This document shows positions 41,700-50,069 of a DNA stretch of 54,602 bases, piece by piece (the first letter of the stretch is position 1; each line of letters begins with the position of its first letter). The DNA is from Neorhizobium sp. SHOUNA12A. GTDB taxonomy: Bacteria; Pseudomonadota; Alphaproteobacteria; Rhizobiales; Rhizobiaceae. The stretch is taken from the NCBI RefSeq assembly GCF_023006505.1, contig NZ_JALBGV010000038.1, positions 1 to 54,602 on the forward strand, in the 5' to 3' direction. The translations under genes were made by a program, and so were the position numbers. The notes beneath the pieces were generated by a model, which worked only from the letters and a program-made list of their open reading frames with translations, had not been told where the DNA came from and made no database searches.

Positions 41700-44531
41700 A
41701 TGCTCGAAAAGACCTATGATTCCGCAGAAGTAGAACCGAGGATCGCCAAGGCCTGGGACGAGGCCGACGCTTTCCGCGCCGGCGTCAACGCCAAGCCGGG
41801 CGCGGAAACCTTCACGATCGTCATCCCGCCGCCGAACGTCACCGGTTCGCTGCATATGGGCCACGCGCTCAACAACACGCTGCAGGACATCATGATCCGC
41901 TTCGAGCGGATGCGCGGCAAGGACGTGCTGTGGCAGCCGGGCATGGACCATGCAGGCATCGCCACCCAGATGGTTGTCGAGCGCCAGTTGATGGAGCGCC
42001 AGCTTCCGGGCCGCCGCGAAATGGGCCGCGAGGCCTTCGTCGACAAAATCTGGGAATGGAAGGAAGAATCGGGTGGGCTGATCTTCAACCAGCTGAAGCG
42101 TCTCGGTGCTTCCTGTGACTGGTCCCGCGAGCGTTTCACCATGGACGAGGGGCTTTCGGCCGCGGTCCTGGAAGTCTTCGTCACGCTCTACAAGCAGGGC
42201 CTGATCTACAAGGACAAGCGGCTCGTCAACTGGGACCCGAAGCTGCTGACCGCGATCTCCGACATGGAAGTCGAGCAGATCGAGATCAACGGCAATCTGT
42301 GGCACCTGCGTTATCCGCTCGAAGACGGCGTCACCTATCAGTATCCCGTTGCCTTCGACGAAGACGGCAACGCCACCGAATTCGAGACGCGGGACTACAT
42401 CGTCGTCGCGACGACACGTCCCGAAACCATGCTCGGCGATACCGGTATTGCGGTCAATCCGGATGACGAACGTTACAGGTCGATCGTCGGCAAACATGTC
42501 ATCCTGCCGATCGTTGGCCGCAGGATCCCGATCGTCGCGGACGATTACGCCGATCCGACGGCCGGCAGCGGCGCGGTCAAGATCACGCCGGCCCACGACT
42601 TCAACGACTTCGAAGTCGGCAAGCGGGCAGGGCTGCGCCGAATCAATGTTCTCGATATCGACGGAACGGTGACCATCAAGGACAACGAGGATTTTCTGGA
42701 GGGCCTGGACAATCCAGCCGCCTTGCATGGTGCCTGGGACCGGCTGGAAGGCCAGGATCGGTTCACGGCCCGCAAGATCATTGTCGAAATATTCGAGGAA
42801 GCCGGGCTGCTCGACAAGATCGAGCCGCACAAGCACATGGTGCCGCATGGCGACCGCGGCGGCGTGCCGATCGAGCCGCGCCTGACGGAACAATGGTGGG
42901 TGGATAACAAGACGCTCGCCCAGCCGGCGATCGCCTCGGTTCGCGAAGGCCGCACCAAGTTTGTTCCGAAGAACTGGGAAAACACCTATTTCCAGTGGAT
43001 GGAGAACATCCAGCCGTGGTGCATTTCCCGCCAGCTCTGGTGGGGACACCAGATTCCGGCCTGGTACGGCCCGGACGGCCAGGTCTTCGTCGAAAAGACC
43101 GAGGAAGAGGCGCTGCAGGCGGCAATTCAGCACTATCTGTCGCACGAAGGGCCGATGAAGGCTCTCGTCGAGGACCTGCTGGAGAACTTCAAGCCGGGTG
43201 AAATCCTGGCCCGCGACGAGGACGTGCTCGACACCTGGTTCTCGTCCGCGCTGTGGCCGTTCTCGACCCTGGGATGGCCGGAACACACCCCGGAACTGAA
43301 GCGGTATTATCCGACCAACGTGCTCGTCACGGGTTTCGATATCATTCCGTTCTGGGTCGTTCGCATGATGCAGATGGGTCTGCACTTTATGAAGGACGAG
43401 GAGGGCAATCCGGTCGAGCCCTTCCACACCGTCTATATTCACGCCCTGGTGCGCGACAAGAACGGTCAGAAGATGTCGAAGTCGAAGGGCAACGTCATCG
43501 ACCCGCTCGACCTGATCGACGAATACGGTGCCGACGCGCTGCGTTTCACGCTGGCGATCATGGCGGCGCAGGGGCGCGACGTGAAGCTCGATCCGGCCCG
43601 CATCGCCGGTTACCGCAATTTCGGCACCAAGCTCTGGAACGCCACCCGCTTTGCCGAGATGAACGGCGTCAAGCGTGATCCGGCTTTCCTGCCGGAGGCA
43701 ACGGCGCTGACCGTCAACCGCTGGATCCTGACCGAACTTTCCGCCACGATCCGCGACGTCACCGAGGCGATCGAGACCCAGCGTTTCAACGAAGCTTCGG
43801 CTTCGCTCTACCGGTTCGTGTGGAACCAGGTCTGCGACTGGTATCTTGAACTGCTGAAGCCGATCTTCATGAGCGAGGACGAGAGTGCCAAGGTCGAGGC
43901 GCAGGCCTGCGCGGCCTATGTGCTGGAAGAGACCTACAAGCTCCTCCATCCGTTCATGCCGTTCATGACGGAAGAGCTCTGGGCCCATACCGAAACGCGC
44001 GATGGCCTGCTTTGCCATGCCGATTGGCCGGCACCGGAATTCGCCGATCAGGCGGCTGCGGAGGAGATCAACTGGCTGGTCGATCTCGTGACCGGCCTGC
44101 GCTCGGCCCGCGCCGAGATGAACGTACCGCCATCGGCCGTGGCGCCGCTGATCGTTGTCGGAGCCAACGAGTTGACCCAGGCGCGTCTGCGCCGTCATGA
44201 GGCGGCCGTCCGCCGCCTAGCGCGTGTGGAAACCATCGAGCTTGCCGACGTGGCGCCGAAGGGTTCCGCCCAGATCGTCGTCGGCGAGGCGACCGCCTGC
44301 CTGCCGCTCGGCAACCTGATCGACCTGGTGGCGGAAAAGGCGCGCATCGAGAAGGCAGTCGGAAAGACCGAGGCCGAGATGGATCGTATCGGCAAGAAGC
44401 TCGCCAACGAGAAGTTCGTTGCCAATGCCGATCCCGAAGTGGTTGCTGCCGAGCGCGAGCGCTTTGCCGAACTGGAAGTTCAGATGGCGAACCTGAAGAC
44501 CGCACTTCTGCGCATCAGCGAAGCTGGCTGA
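41700..44531 (+). CDS. valS: Valyl-tRNA synthetase
   Basis: A 943-residue class-I aminoacyl-tRNA synthetase charging tRNA-Val. The HIGH motif is HMGH at 52-55 in NVTGSLHMGHAL and the KMSKS loop lies at about 591-595. The CP1 editing domain carries TTRPETMLGDT (about 239-249), and the C-terminal coiled-coil arm (about 880-943, LVAEKARIEKAV to the end) is typical of ValS. ATG 41700 follows CAGGA; the open frame upstream overlaps the popZ terminator and is not coding. Length and all domains are normal. A terminator follows. Confidence 0.97.
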   Translation: MLEKTYDSAEVEPRIAKAWDEADAFRAGVNAKPGAETFTIVIPPPNVTGSLHMGHALNNTLQDIMIRFERMRGKDVLWQPGMDHAGIATQMVVERQLMERQLPGRREMGREAFVDKIWEWKEESGGLIFNQLKRLGASCDWSRERFTMDEGLSAAVLEVFVTLYKQGLIYKDKRLVNWDPKLLTAISDMEVEQIEINGNLWHLRYPLEDGVTYQYPVAFDEDGNATEFETRDYIVVATTRPETMLGDTGIAVNPDDERYRSIVGKHVILPIVGRRIPIVADDYADPTAGSGAVKITPAHDFNDFEVGKRAGLRRINVLDIDGTVTIKDNEDFLEGLDNPAALHGAWDRLEGQDRFTARKIIVEIFEEAGLLDKIEPHKHMVPHGDRGGVPIEPRLTEQWWVDNKTLAQPAIASVREGRTKFVPKNWENTYFQWMENIQPWCISRQLWWGHQIPAWYGPDGQVFVEKTEEEALQAAIQHYLSHEGPMKALVEDLLENFKPGEILARDEDVLDTWFSSALWPFSTLGWPEHTPELKRYYPTNVLVTGFDIIPFWVVRMMQMGLHFMKDEEGNPVEPFHTVYIHALVRDKNGQKMSKSKGNVIDPLDLIDEYGADALRFTLAIMAAQGRDVKLDPARIAGYRNFGTKLWNATRFAEMNGVKRDPAFLPEATALTVNRWILTELSATIRDVTEAIETQRFNEASASLYRFVWNQVCDWYLELLKPIFMSEDESAKVEAQACAAYVLEETYKLLHPFMPFMTEELWAHTETRDGLLCHADWPAPEFADQAAAEEINWLVDLVTGLRSARAEMNVPPSAVAPLIVVGANELTQARLRRHEAAVRRLARVETIELADVAPKGSAQIVVGEATACLPLGNLIDLVAEKARIEKAVGKTEAEMDRIGKKLANEKFVANADPEVVAAERERFAELEVQMANLKTALLRISEAG

Positions 44532-44562
44532 CCGTCTTCATTGTGAATCAGTTCGATGGAGG

Positions 44563-44593
44563 ATGCCGCGCCGGAAACGACGCGGCATTTTCA
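44563..44593 (+). terminator. Intrinsic terminator of valS
   Basis: ATGCCGCG-CCGGAAACGA-CGCGGCAT followed by TTTCATTTT, 32 bp after the valS stop. The stem is 8 bp. Confidence 0.75.
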
Positions 44594-44627
44594 TTTTCGC
44601 AACCGCTTGTTGGTCTGGTTCGGCATG

Positions 44628-44643
44628 TGTGCAACTGCTCACA
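44628..44643. promoter_or_regulatory. CRP/FNR-like site
   Basis: TGTGC-AACTGC-TCACA matches the CRP-type pattern TGTGA-N6-TCACA in 9 of 10 positions. It lies about 250 bp before the porin start, which is far for direct activation. Confidence 0.35.
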
Positions 44644-44857
44644 AGCAGAAAGCCGTATTGTTGCCACATTGTCACAGGTAGCCGGCTTAAAATAATATAA
44701 TTCCAATTTTAACGACCGCATTAGCGGAGAAAGAGTAATTTTGTGCCGAAATCGGCATCAAAGCCCCGGTTCCTGGTTTGCTTACGTAAATCTATAACGC
44801 GTTTGCGCCGCGAAGCGCCGGACAGCCGAAAGTTGTCAATCGGAGCGAACCATCTAG

Positions 44858-44873
44858 AGTGATTTCGGTCACT
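44858..44873. promoter_or_regulatory. Inverted repeat close to the FadL-type start
   Basis: AGTGA-TTTCGG-TCACT is a perfect 5-bp dyad with a 6-bp centre, 21 bp before the start codon, hence in the leader or promoter. The position suits a repressor. The regulator is unknown. Confidence 0.4.
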
Positions 44874-44894
44874 TACCAGGGAGTGGGAGATTTT

Positions 44895-46133
44895 ATGGTA
44901 AGCAAACTAATCTCAAGGGGCGTCTTTGCTCTCGTAGCAGGATGCGCCCTTCAGTCGCCTGCGCTTGCAGGTGGCATCGAGCGGGGCGGATACAATATCG
45001 ATCTGCTTTTTGATCCGTCTCCGGTCGTGATCGAGTCCACGGCTACCTTCGTGATGCCCCAGAGGAAGCTCAAGAACGTCACCGATACATTCGCGGGAGA
45101 TGGTCCACTCAATGGCTTGGGCTATTCCAACTCGGCAAAGGAGACGGAGGACTACTGGTCTCCGCGTATCGGCGCCAAGGCGGGCTTCGAGGGGTTTGAC
45201 TGCTTGGTCGACTACTCGCAGCCCTACGGCGCTCATACCAATCCAGGCGCCCGTTGGGCCGGGGCAAACCAGAACATCGAAACAAAGATCAACAGCGACA
45301 ACTACGCGCTGACCTGCTCCTATAAATTCGATGCAGGTCCGGGCGATCTGCGTGTCATAGCAGGTGCAAACTATCTCCAGATGGACGGCTTCAAGGAGCG
45401 CCTAGTCGTCGCGCCGGAACTTATCGCCGGTGCCGGCCTTACGGGCTCTGGCGTCGGCCGCCTCAACCTTGAAGGTGACGGCTGGGGCTGGCGGGCAGGT
45501 GTCGCCTACGAAATTCCGGAATACGCGCTGCGCGCCAGCCTGATGTACTATAGTCAGGTGAAACTGGATAGCGTCACGGGCGAGGTCGATCTTACCCACC
45601 TTCCAGTGGGCCTCGGGGTCCCGGGCGCCAGCACGATCATTCCGGTCGAGGGCTCAACCGCTATGCCGGAGGCTATCGAGCTCAAGCTGCAGTCTGGCAT
45701 CGCTCCCGATTGGCTCGCCTTCGGATCGGTCAAATGGACCAATTGGAGCGTGTTGCAGCGGATCCCGTTCTACAATGCCGGCGGCGTGGAAGTTACCGCG
45801 CTTGAACTTGGATACCGGGACGGCTGGACGGTTACCGGCGGCGTAGGCCACAAGTTCAACGAACAGTGGAGCGGTGCGGTTAGCCTCACCTGGGATCGTG
45901 GGACCTCGCAGGGCTTCGGCTCCCTCACGGATACCTGGACTGTCGGCGCGGGTGTCTCCTATTCGCCAAACAAGAATGTTGAGCTTCGCCTTGCCGGCGT
46001 GCTTGGCATCCTGACCAGCGGCAGCTCGGGCGCCGTGGCCATCAACGGCATTCCTGCTGGCGACGAAGCAAGCTATCGCTTCGGCAACGATCTGGTCGCA
46101 GCGCTCTCGACTTCTCTGAAGGTCAAGTTCTGA
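44895..46133 (+). CDS. FadL/OmpP1-type outer membrane transport protein
   Basis: A 412-residue outer-membrane beta-barrel of the FadL/TodX family, which lets long-chain fatty acids and other hydrophobic compounds cross the outer membrane. The signal peptide covers about residues 1-24 (MVSKLISRG, hydrophobic core, PALAGG). Family features are the early TFVMPQRKLKNV segment, EALELKLQSGIA-like AIELKLQSGIAPDWLAFGSVKWTNWS (about 265-290), GYRDGWTVTGGVGHKFN and the final LVAALSTSLKVKF with terminal Phe for barrel assembly. It lacks the NPA start seen in E. coli FadL. ATG 44895 follows GGGAG and gives a proper signal peptide. Confidence 0.85.
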   Translation: MVSKLISRGVFALVAGCALQSPALAGGIERGGYNIDLLFDPSPVVIESTATFVMPQRKLKNVTDTFAGDGPLNGLGYSNSAKETEDYWSPRIGAKAGFEGFDCLVDYSQPYGAHTNPGARWAGANQNIETKINSDNYALTCSYKFDAGPGDLRVIAGANYLQMDGFKERLVVAPELIAGAGLTGSGVGRLNLEGDGWGWRAGVAYEIPEYALRASLMYYSQVKLDSVTGEVDLTHLPVGLGVPGASTIIPVEGSTAMPEAIELKLQSGIAPDWLAFGSVKWTNWSVLQRIPFYNAGGVEVTALELGYRDGWTVTGGVGHKFNEQWSGAVSLTWDRGTSQGFGSLTDTWTVGAGVSYSPNKNVELRLAGVLGILTSGSSGAVAINGIPAGDEASYRFGNDLVAALSTSLKVKF

Positions 46134-46153
46134 CTTCACTTGATTGAAGCTTG

Positions 46154-46180
46154 AAAGCCCGGTTGCGACCGGGCTTTTTT
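46154..46180 (+). terminator. Intrinsic terminator of the FadL-type gene
   Basis: AAAGCCCGGT-TGCG-ACCGGGCTTT followed by further T residues, a 10-bp stem with a 4-base loop, 20 bp after the stop codon. Confidence 0.85.
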
Positions 46181-46637
46181 GTGGCGAATTTTAGTTCAGG
46201 TGAAGAGCAGTCTCGTCGCTTCTCTTGTGACGATTTAGCAACACTTTTTCGAGACTATTGTCAGGGCCCTTGAGAGGGGCGTTTCTGTCCACTTCCCGCC
46301 ACAAACGGGGAGCAGCGATAGGGGAAGAACAGGCGCGGAACGCGGGGGCGGGGCGCGTAATTGGAGTATCATGGGCGGGTTTCTTCATGAAAAGCCGGGC
46401 TTTTTGCGCTCAGGCAGGCGGATTCTGATACCGTCCTGTCCTGCCGCAATCGCTGCGGTTATGGGTCCTAGTCTTGCCGAAAACGGCAGCTACAGTTTCA
46501 TTCGTCTCTCGGGAGGAGCAGGCGCGGGATATTCCCGGATAAATCTTGCTCCGGCAGCGAGCGATGCTCGGGCTGCGGCGGGTCGTCGCGCGCGGAGTGA
46601 AAGAAACTGAACCATGCCGAAGTGTGACATCGGATCC
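46181..46637. other. Long region upstream of exoR
   Basis: About 455 bp with no well-supported gene. A 79-codon frame at 46371-46610 has GGAG before its ATG but no recognisable domain. A small hairpin AAAAGC-CGG-GCTTTT (46390-46404) with a short T-run could end a small RNA. The stretch probably contains the exoR promoter and leader. Confidence 0.4.
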
Positions 46638-47408
46638 ATGAGAGTATTGCTTCTTGGAGCGTCGCTCGCCTCGATTTTGGCGGGATCGGCTGCGGCCTTC
46701 GATATCAAGTCGGGCGTGACGAAAGAGTCCGGTCCCTTCGATCTCTTCAAGTTCGGCTTCAAGGCTTATAAGAACGGCCAGAAGGAAGATGCGGTCGAGG
46801 CCTATCGTTATGCCGCCGAGAAAGGCCATACCGGCTCGCGCTGGGCGCTTGCCAATATGTACGCCTTCGGCGACGGCGTCGCGAAGGACGATTTCGAGGC
46901 CTTCAAGATCTATAACGAGATCGCCGCGCAGGGCGTCGAGCCCGGTTCGGAAGATACCGGCTTCTTCGTCAACGCGCTTCTGTCGCTGGCCAACTATTAT
47001 CGCCGCGGCATTCCCGGCAGCCCGATCAAGCCTGATCTTTCACAGGCACGGCAACTCTATTTCCAGGCGGCATCCACATTCGGCGTGGCGGAAGCCCAGT
47101 TCCAGCTCGCCCGGATGATTCTGGCAGGCGAGGGCGGTACCGCCAATATCCAGCAGGCGAAGAAATGGCTGAACCAGGCCCGCAAGAGCGGCCATGCGGG
47201 CGCCATGTCGGTTTTCGGCAACGTTCTCTTCCAGGAAGGCCAGACGGTGCGGGGGCTCGCCTTCATGACGGCGGCGCTCGACAAGTGTACTGCCAAGGAA
47301 TGTGTCTGGATGCAGCAATTGCAGGAGCAGGCATTTTCGGTCGTCGGCGAAGAGGATCGCCGCGGAGCGGTCGCCCTGTCTCAGGAGTTCGCCAGAGGCG
47401 TCGAATAA
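46638..47408 (+). CDS. exoR: ExoR, periplasmic Sel1-repeat inhibitor of the ChvG/ExoS-ChvI system
   Basis: A 256-residue periplasmic protein strongly resembling rhizobial ExoR. The signal peptide MRVLLLGASLASILAGSAAA is followed by the highly conserved FDIKSGVTKESGPFDLFKFG segment. Sel1/TPR-like repeats come after it: AVEAYRYAAEKGHTGSRWALANMY, ARQLYFQAASTFGVAEAQFQLARM and AKKWLNQARKSGHAGAMSVFG. In Sinorhizobium and Agrobacterium, ExoR binds the sensor ExoS/ChvG and keeps ChvI inactive. Acid or host signals trigger its proteolysis, which switches on succinoglycan and host-interaction genes. ATG 46638 gives the length of known ExoR; an ATG eight codons earlier is in frame. The regulators themselves are not in the window. 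Confidence 0.92.
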   Translation: MRVLLLGASLASILAGSAAAFDIKSGVTKESGPFDLFKFGFKAYKNGQKEDAVEAYRYAAEKGHTGSRWALANMYAFGDGVAKDDFEAFKIYNEIAAQGVEPGSEDTGFFVNALLSLANYYRRGIPGSPIKPDLSQARQLYFQAASTFGVAEAQFQLARMILAGEGGTANIQQAKKWLNQARKSGHAGAMSVFGNVLFQEGQTVRGLAFMTAALDKCTAKECVWMQQLQEQAFSVVGEEDRRGAVALSQEFARGVE

Positions 47409-47435
47409 CCGACGCCTCGCCGATCTTTCGGGCGA

Positions 47436-48239
47436 TCAGCCGAAATCGAACATACCGATGACGGGCACGTGGTCCGACGGCTTTTCCCAAGCCCGCACAT
47501 GTTTCTCGATCGCCGTCGATTTCAGTCTGTCTGCGGCTTCCGCCGATAGCAGAAGATGATCGATGCGGATGCCGTTGTTCTTTTGCCAGGCGCCCGCCTG
47601 ATAATCCCAGAAAGAGTAGAGTTTGGTGGCATCGGTCGTGGCGCGCACCGCATCGACGAGGCCGAGATTTTCGAGCCTGCGGAAAGCGGCGCGTGTCTGC
47701 GGCAGGAAAAGTGCGTCCGTCGCCCAGGCAGCCGGGTCGAAACAGTCGTGCGGCTCGGGAATGACGTTGTAATCCCCGGCAAGGATCAGCGGCTCTTCGA
47801 GCAGAAGGCAGTTCTGCGCATGCAGGCGCAGACGCTCCATCCATGCCAGCTTGTAGGGGTATTTGACCGGATCGTCGGCTGGATTGCCATTCGGCAGATA
47901 GATGGAGGCGACGCGGATCGCGCCCCCCGGCACCGAAAAGACGCCTTCGATGTAACGCGACTGCTCGTCCGTCTGTCCGTCCGGGCCTTCGCCGCCAGGC
48001 AGACCCCGCATCACTTCGTCGGGCCTGGTCTTCGACAGCAGCGCAACGCCGTTAAACCCTTTCTGGCCATGGGTCTCGACATGATAGCCGAGCGCCTCGA
48101 TCTCCAGCCGCGGGAAGGTCTCATCGACGGACTTGATCTCCTGCAGGCAGACGATGTCCGGGGAGGAATCGGTCAGCCACTGACGCAGGTTGTCGATGCG
48201 CGCTTTGACGCCGTTGATGTTCCAGGTGGCGATCTTCAT
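47436..48239 (-). CDS. xthA: Exodeoxyribonuclease III
   Basis: A 267-residue AP endonuclease/3'-5' exonuclease of the XthA type, acting in base-excision repair. It shows MKIATWNINGVKAR at the start, the metal ligand Glu in CLQEIKS (about 33-39), LAGDYNVIPEPHDC, the RIDHLLLS motif (about 228-235) and the catalytic SDHVPVIG near residue 256. Length and order are standard. It converges with exoR, with only 27 bp between the stops. It is probably co-oriented with erpA, from which a hairpin separates it. Confidence 0.95.
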   Translation of the reverse strand: MKIATWNINGVKARIDNLRQWLTDSSPDIVCLQEIKSVDETFPRLEIEALGYHVETHGQKGFNGVALLSKTRPDEVMRGLPGGEGPDGQTDEQSRYIEGVFSVPGGAIRVASIYLPNGNPADDPVKYPYKLAWMERLRLHAQNCLLLEEPLILAGDYNVIPEPHDCFDPAAWATDALFLPQTRAAFRRLENLGLVDAVRATTDATKLYSFWDYQAGAWQKNNGIRIDHLLLSAEAADRLKSTAIEKHVRAWEKPSDHVPVIGMFDFG

Positions 48240-48260
48240 CGGCCCTTGCCTCCCACTGTT

Positions 48261-48289
48261 CGCTTCCTCTTTTAGCGAAAGAGGAAGCG
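48261..48289 (-). terminator. Hairpin between erpA and xthA
   Basis: CGCTTCCTCTTT-TAGCG-AAAGAGGAAGCG is a perfect 12-bp stem with a 5-base loop, between the erpA stop and the xthA start (both leftward). No T-run follows on the minus strand, so it may end transcription inefficiently or protect the erpA message. Confidence 0.55.
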
Positions 48290-48323
48290 TTGGGAAGGGC
48301 GAAGTGCGTAAGGGAGGATGTTA

Positions 48324-48653
48324 TCAGATCGAGAAACTGGTGCCGCAGCCGCAGCTGGCAACCGCGTTCGGGTTCTTGATCTGGAAGGATTGGCCGAGCA
48401 GGTTGTCGACGAAGTCGATCTCCGAGCCCGCCATATAGACGAGCGAGAGGCTGTCGATCAGCACCTTGGCGTCGCCGTTGGCGATCACCACGTCGTCGTC
48501 CTCGGGCGCTTCGGCGAGATCGAACTTGTAGGAGAAGCCCGAACAGCCGCCGCCTTCGACCGAGACGCGCAGCGCCTGCTTGCCGGCTTCGTTGCCGACG
48601 ATTTCGGCGATGCGCTTGGCCGCCGCATTTGAAAGAGTTACATTGGTTTCCAT
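48324..48653 (-). CDS. erpA: ErpA/IscA-type iron-sulfur cluster insertion protein
   Basis: A 109-residue A-type carrier of the HesB/IscA family that delivers Fe-S clusters to apoproteins. The three conserved cysteines are Cys37 (GGGCSGFSY), Cys101 and Cys103 (SCGCGTSF). The middle LIDSLSLVYMAGSEIDFVD segment is standard, and the ending CGCGTSFSI is the ErpA form. Start and length match. It is divergent from dgt across 136 bp. Confidence 0.93.
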   Translation of the reverse strand: METNVTLSNAAAKRIAEIVGNEAGKQALRVSVEGGGCSGFSYKFDLAEAPEDDDVVIANGDAKVLIDSLSLVYMAGSEIDFVDNLLGQSFQIKNPNAVASCGCGTSFSI

Positions 48654-48789
48654 ATTATCCGCCTCCTGCCGGGTTCAAGGCCCGGAGAGATTCCTGTCAC
48701 CGGCATTGCGCACAGCTCCACTATAGGTATGAAGACGTGAAGGGCACGTCAATGGGCGGCAGGCGGCGGATGAACAAACAGGTGACGGC

Positions 48790-50007
48790 ATGACGATCGA
48801 TACCAGGGCGCTGGGTTTCGGCAGTGGCGAGCGCGCGGTCTACGCCGCCAACCCCTGGGCGTCGCGCGGGCGCCTGTTTCCCGAAGACGGCAGCCTGACG
48901 CGCTCGGAGTTCCAGCGCGACCGTGACCGGATCGTCCACACGACCGCATTCCGGCGGCTGAAGCACAAGACGCAGGTGTTCATCAGCCCTGACGGTGACC
49001 ATTACCGCACCCGGCTGACCCATACGATCGAGGTGGCGCAGATCGCCCGTGCGCTTGCCCGCGCCCTGAAGCTCGACGAGGACCTCGCCGAAGGCGTGGC
49101 GCTGGTGCACGACTTCGGCCATACGCCATTCGGTCATACCGGCGAAGATGCGCTGGATGAGATGCTGAAGCCCTATGGCGGTTTCGACCATAACGCCCAA
49201 TCGCTCCGCATCGTCACCAAGCTCGAGCGCCGATATGCGGATTTCGACGGGCTCAATCTCACCTGGGAAAGCCTCGAAGGCCTCGTCAAGCACAATGGTC
49301 CGCTGCTCAGCGCCACCGGCGAGGGCACCCGCGGCCCCGTGCCGCAGCCGATCCGCGACTATTGCGAGCTGCATGATCTGGAACTCGCGAGCTATGCCAG
49401 CCTGGAGGCGCAGGTCGCGGCAATCGCCGACGATATCGCCTACAACACCCATGACATCGACGACGGGCTGCGCTCCGGCCTGTTGACCTTCGAGATGCTC
49501 GACGATGTGCCCTTCCTCGCCAAACTGATGGCGGAGGTGAGGGCACGTTATCCGCATCTCGAACCGAGCCGTTTTGCCCATGAGATCATGCGCCGGCAGA
49601 TCACGCACATGGTCGAGGACGTCATCGACGTGGCGCAGCACAACCTCGACAAGGTGGATCCGCAGAGCGCCGCTGACGTCCGCTCCGCTGGGCATGTCAT
49701 CGCCACCTTTTCTGGAGAGATGGCCGAGACCGACCGCTGCATCAAAAAGCTGCTGTTTTCGCGCATCTACCGGCATCCCGACATCATGCGCATCCGCGCC
49801 GGCGCCTCCCAGATCGTTTCGGATCTGTTCAACGCCTATATGAATGATCCGTCGCTGATGCGCAGCCATTATTGGGTCAATCACATTGCCGGTCTCGGAG
49901 AGACCGCAAGAGCCCGGCATGTCGGCGATTATCTCGCCGGGATGACCGATACCTTCGCGATCAAGGCGCATGGCGAGCTGTTTGACCAGACTCCGGATTT
50001 GCGCTAG
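48790..50007 (+). CDS. dgt: Deoxyguanosinetriphosphate triphosphohydrolase-like protein
   Basis: A 405-residue HD-domain dNTP triphosphohydrolase that cleaves dGTP or other dNTPs to the nucleoside and triphosphate. The opening [12 protein letters not shown] with SRTxxHT-like [19 protein letters not shown] is typical, and the HD motif is in [15 protein letters not shown] (about 103-117). A second metal ligand Asp follows in [15 protein letters not shown]. The length fits the shorter dGTPase type 2 group. It lies directly upstream of argS, its usual partner in rhizobia. Confidence 0.93.
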   Translation: MTIDTRALGFGSGERAVYAANPWASRGRLFPEDGSLTRSEFQRDRDRIVHTTAFRRLKHKTQVFISPDGDHYRTRLTHTIEVAQIARALARALKLDEDLAEGVALVHDFGHTPFGHTGEDALDEMLKPYGGFDHNAQSLRIVTKLERRYADFDGLNLTWESLEGLVKHNGPLLSATGEGTRGPVPQPIRDYCELHDLELASYASLEAQVAAIADDIAYNTHDIDDGLRSGLLTFEMLDDVPFLAKLMAEVRARYPHLEPSRFAHEIMRRQITHMVEDVIDVAQHNLDKVDPQSAADVRSAGHVIATFSGEMAETDRCIKKLLFSRIYRHPDIMRIRAGASQIVSDLFNAYMNDPSLMRSHYWVNHIAGLGETARARHVGDYLAGMTDTFAIKAHGELFDQTPDLR

Positions 50008-50069
50008 GCACCGCCACCAATGACACTGGCCAGCAAGGGTCCTCGGGCATGTATCGGGGATGATTGAAC

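Larger units (their letters stand above)
44594..44894. other. Intergenic promoter region of the FadL-type gene
   Basis: About 300 bp without a gene. It is locally AT-rich (44680-44790) and contains two dyads, at 44628 and 44858. It most likely holds the promoter and control sites of the porin gene. Confidence 0.55.

Noticed and set aside
41658..44198. An 846-codon open frame on the minus strand opposite valS
   Set aside because: Antisense artefact of high-GC codon use; valS is complete with all its motifs on the plus strand.
46371..46610. A possible 79-residue protein upstream of exoR
   Set aside because: GGAG precedes the ATG, but the product has no domain or coherent signal peptide and ends in a basic low-complexity tail; support is too weak to call a gene.
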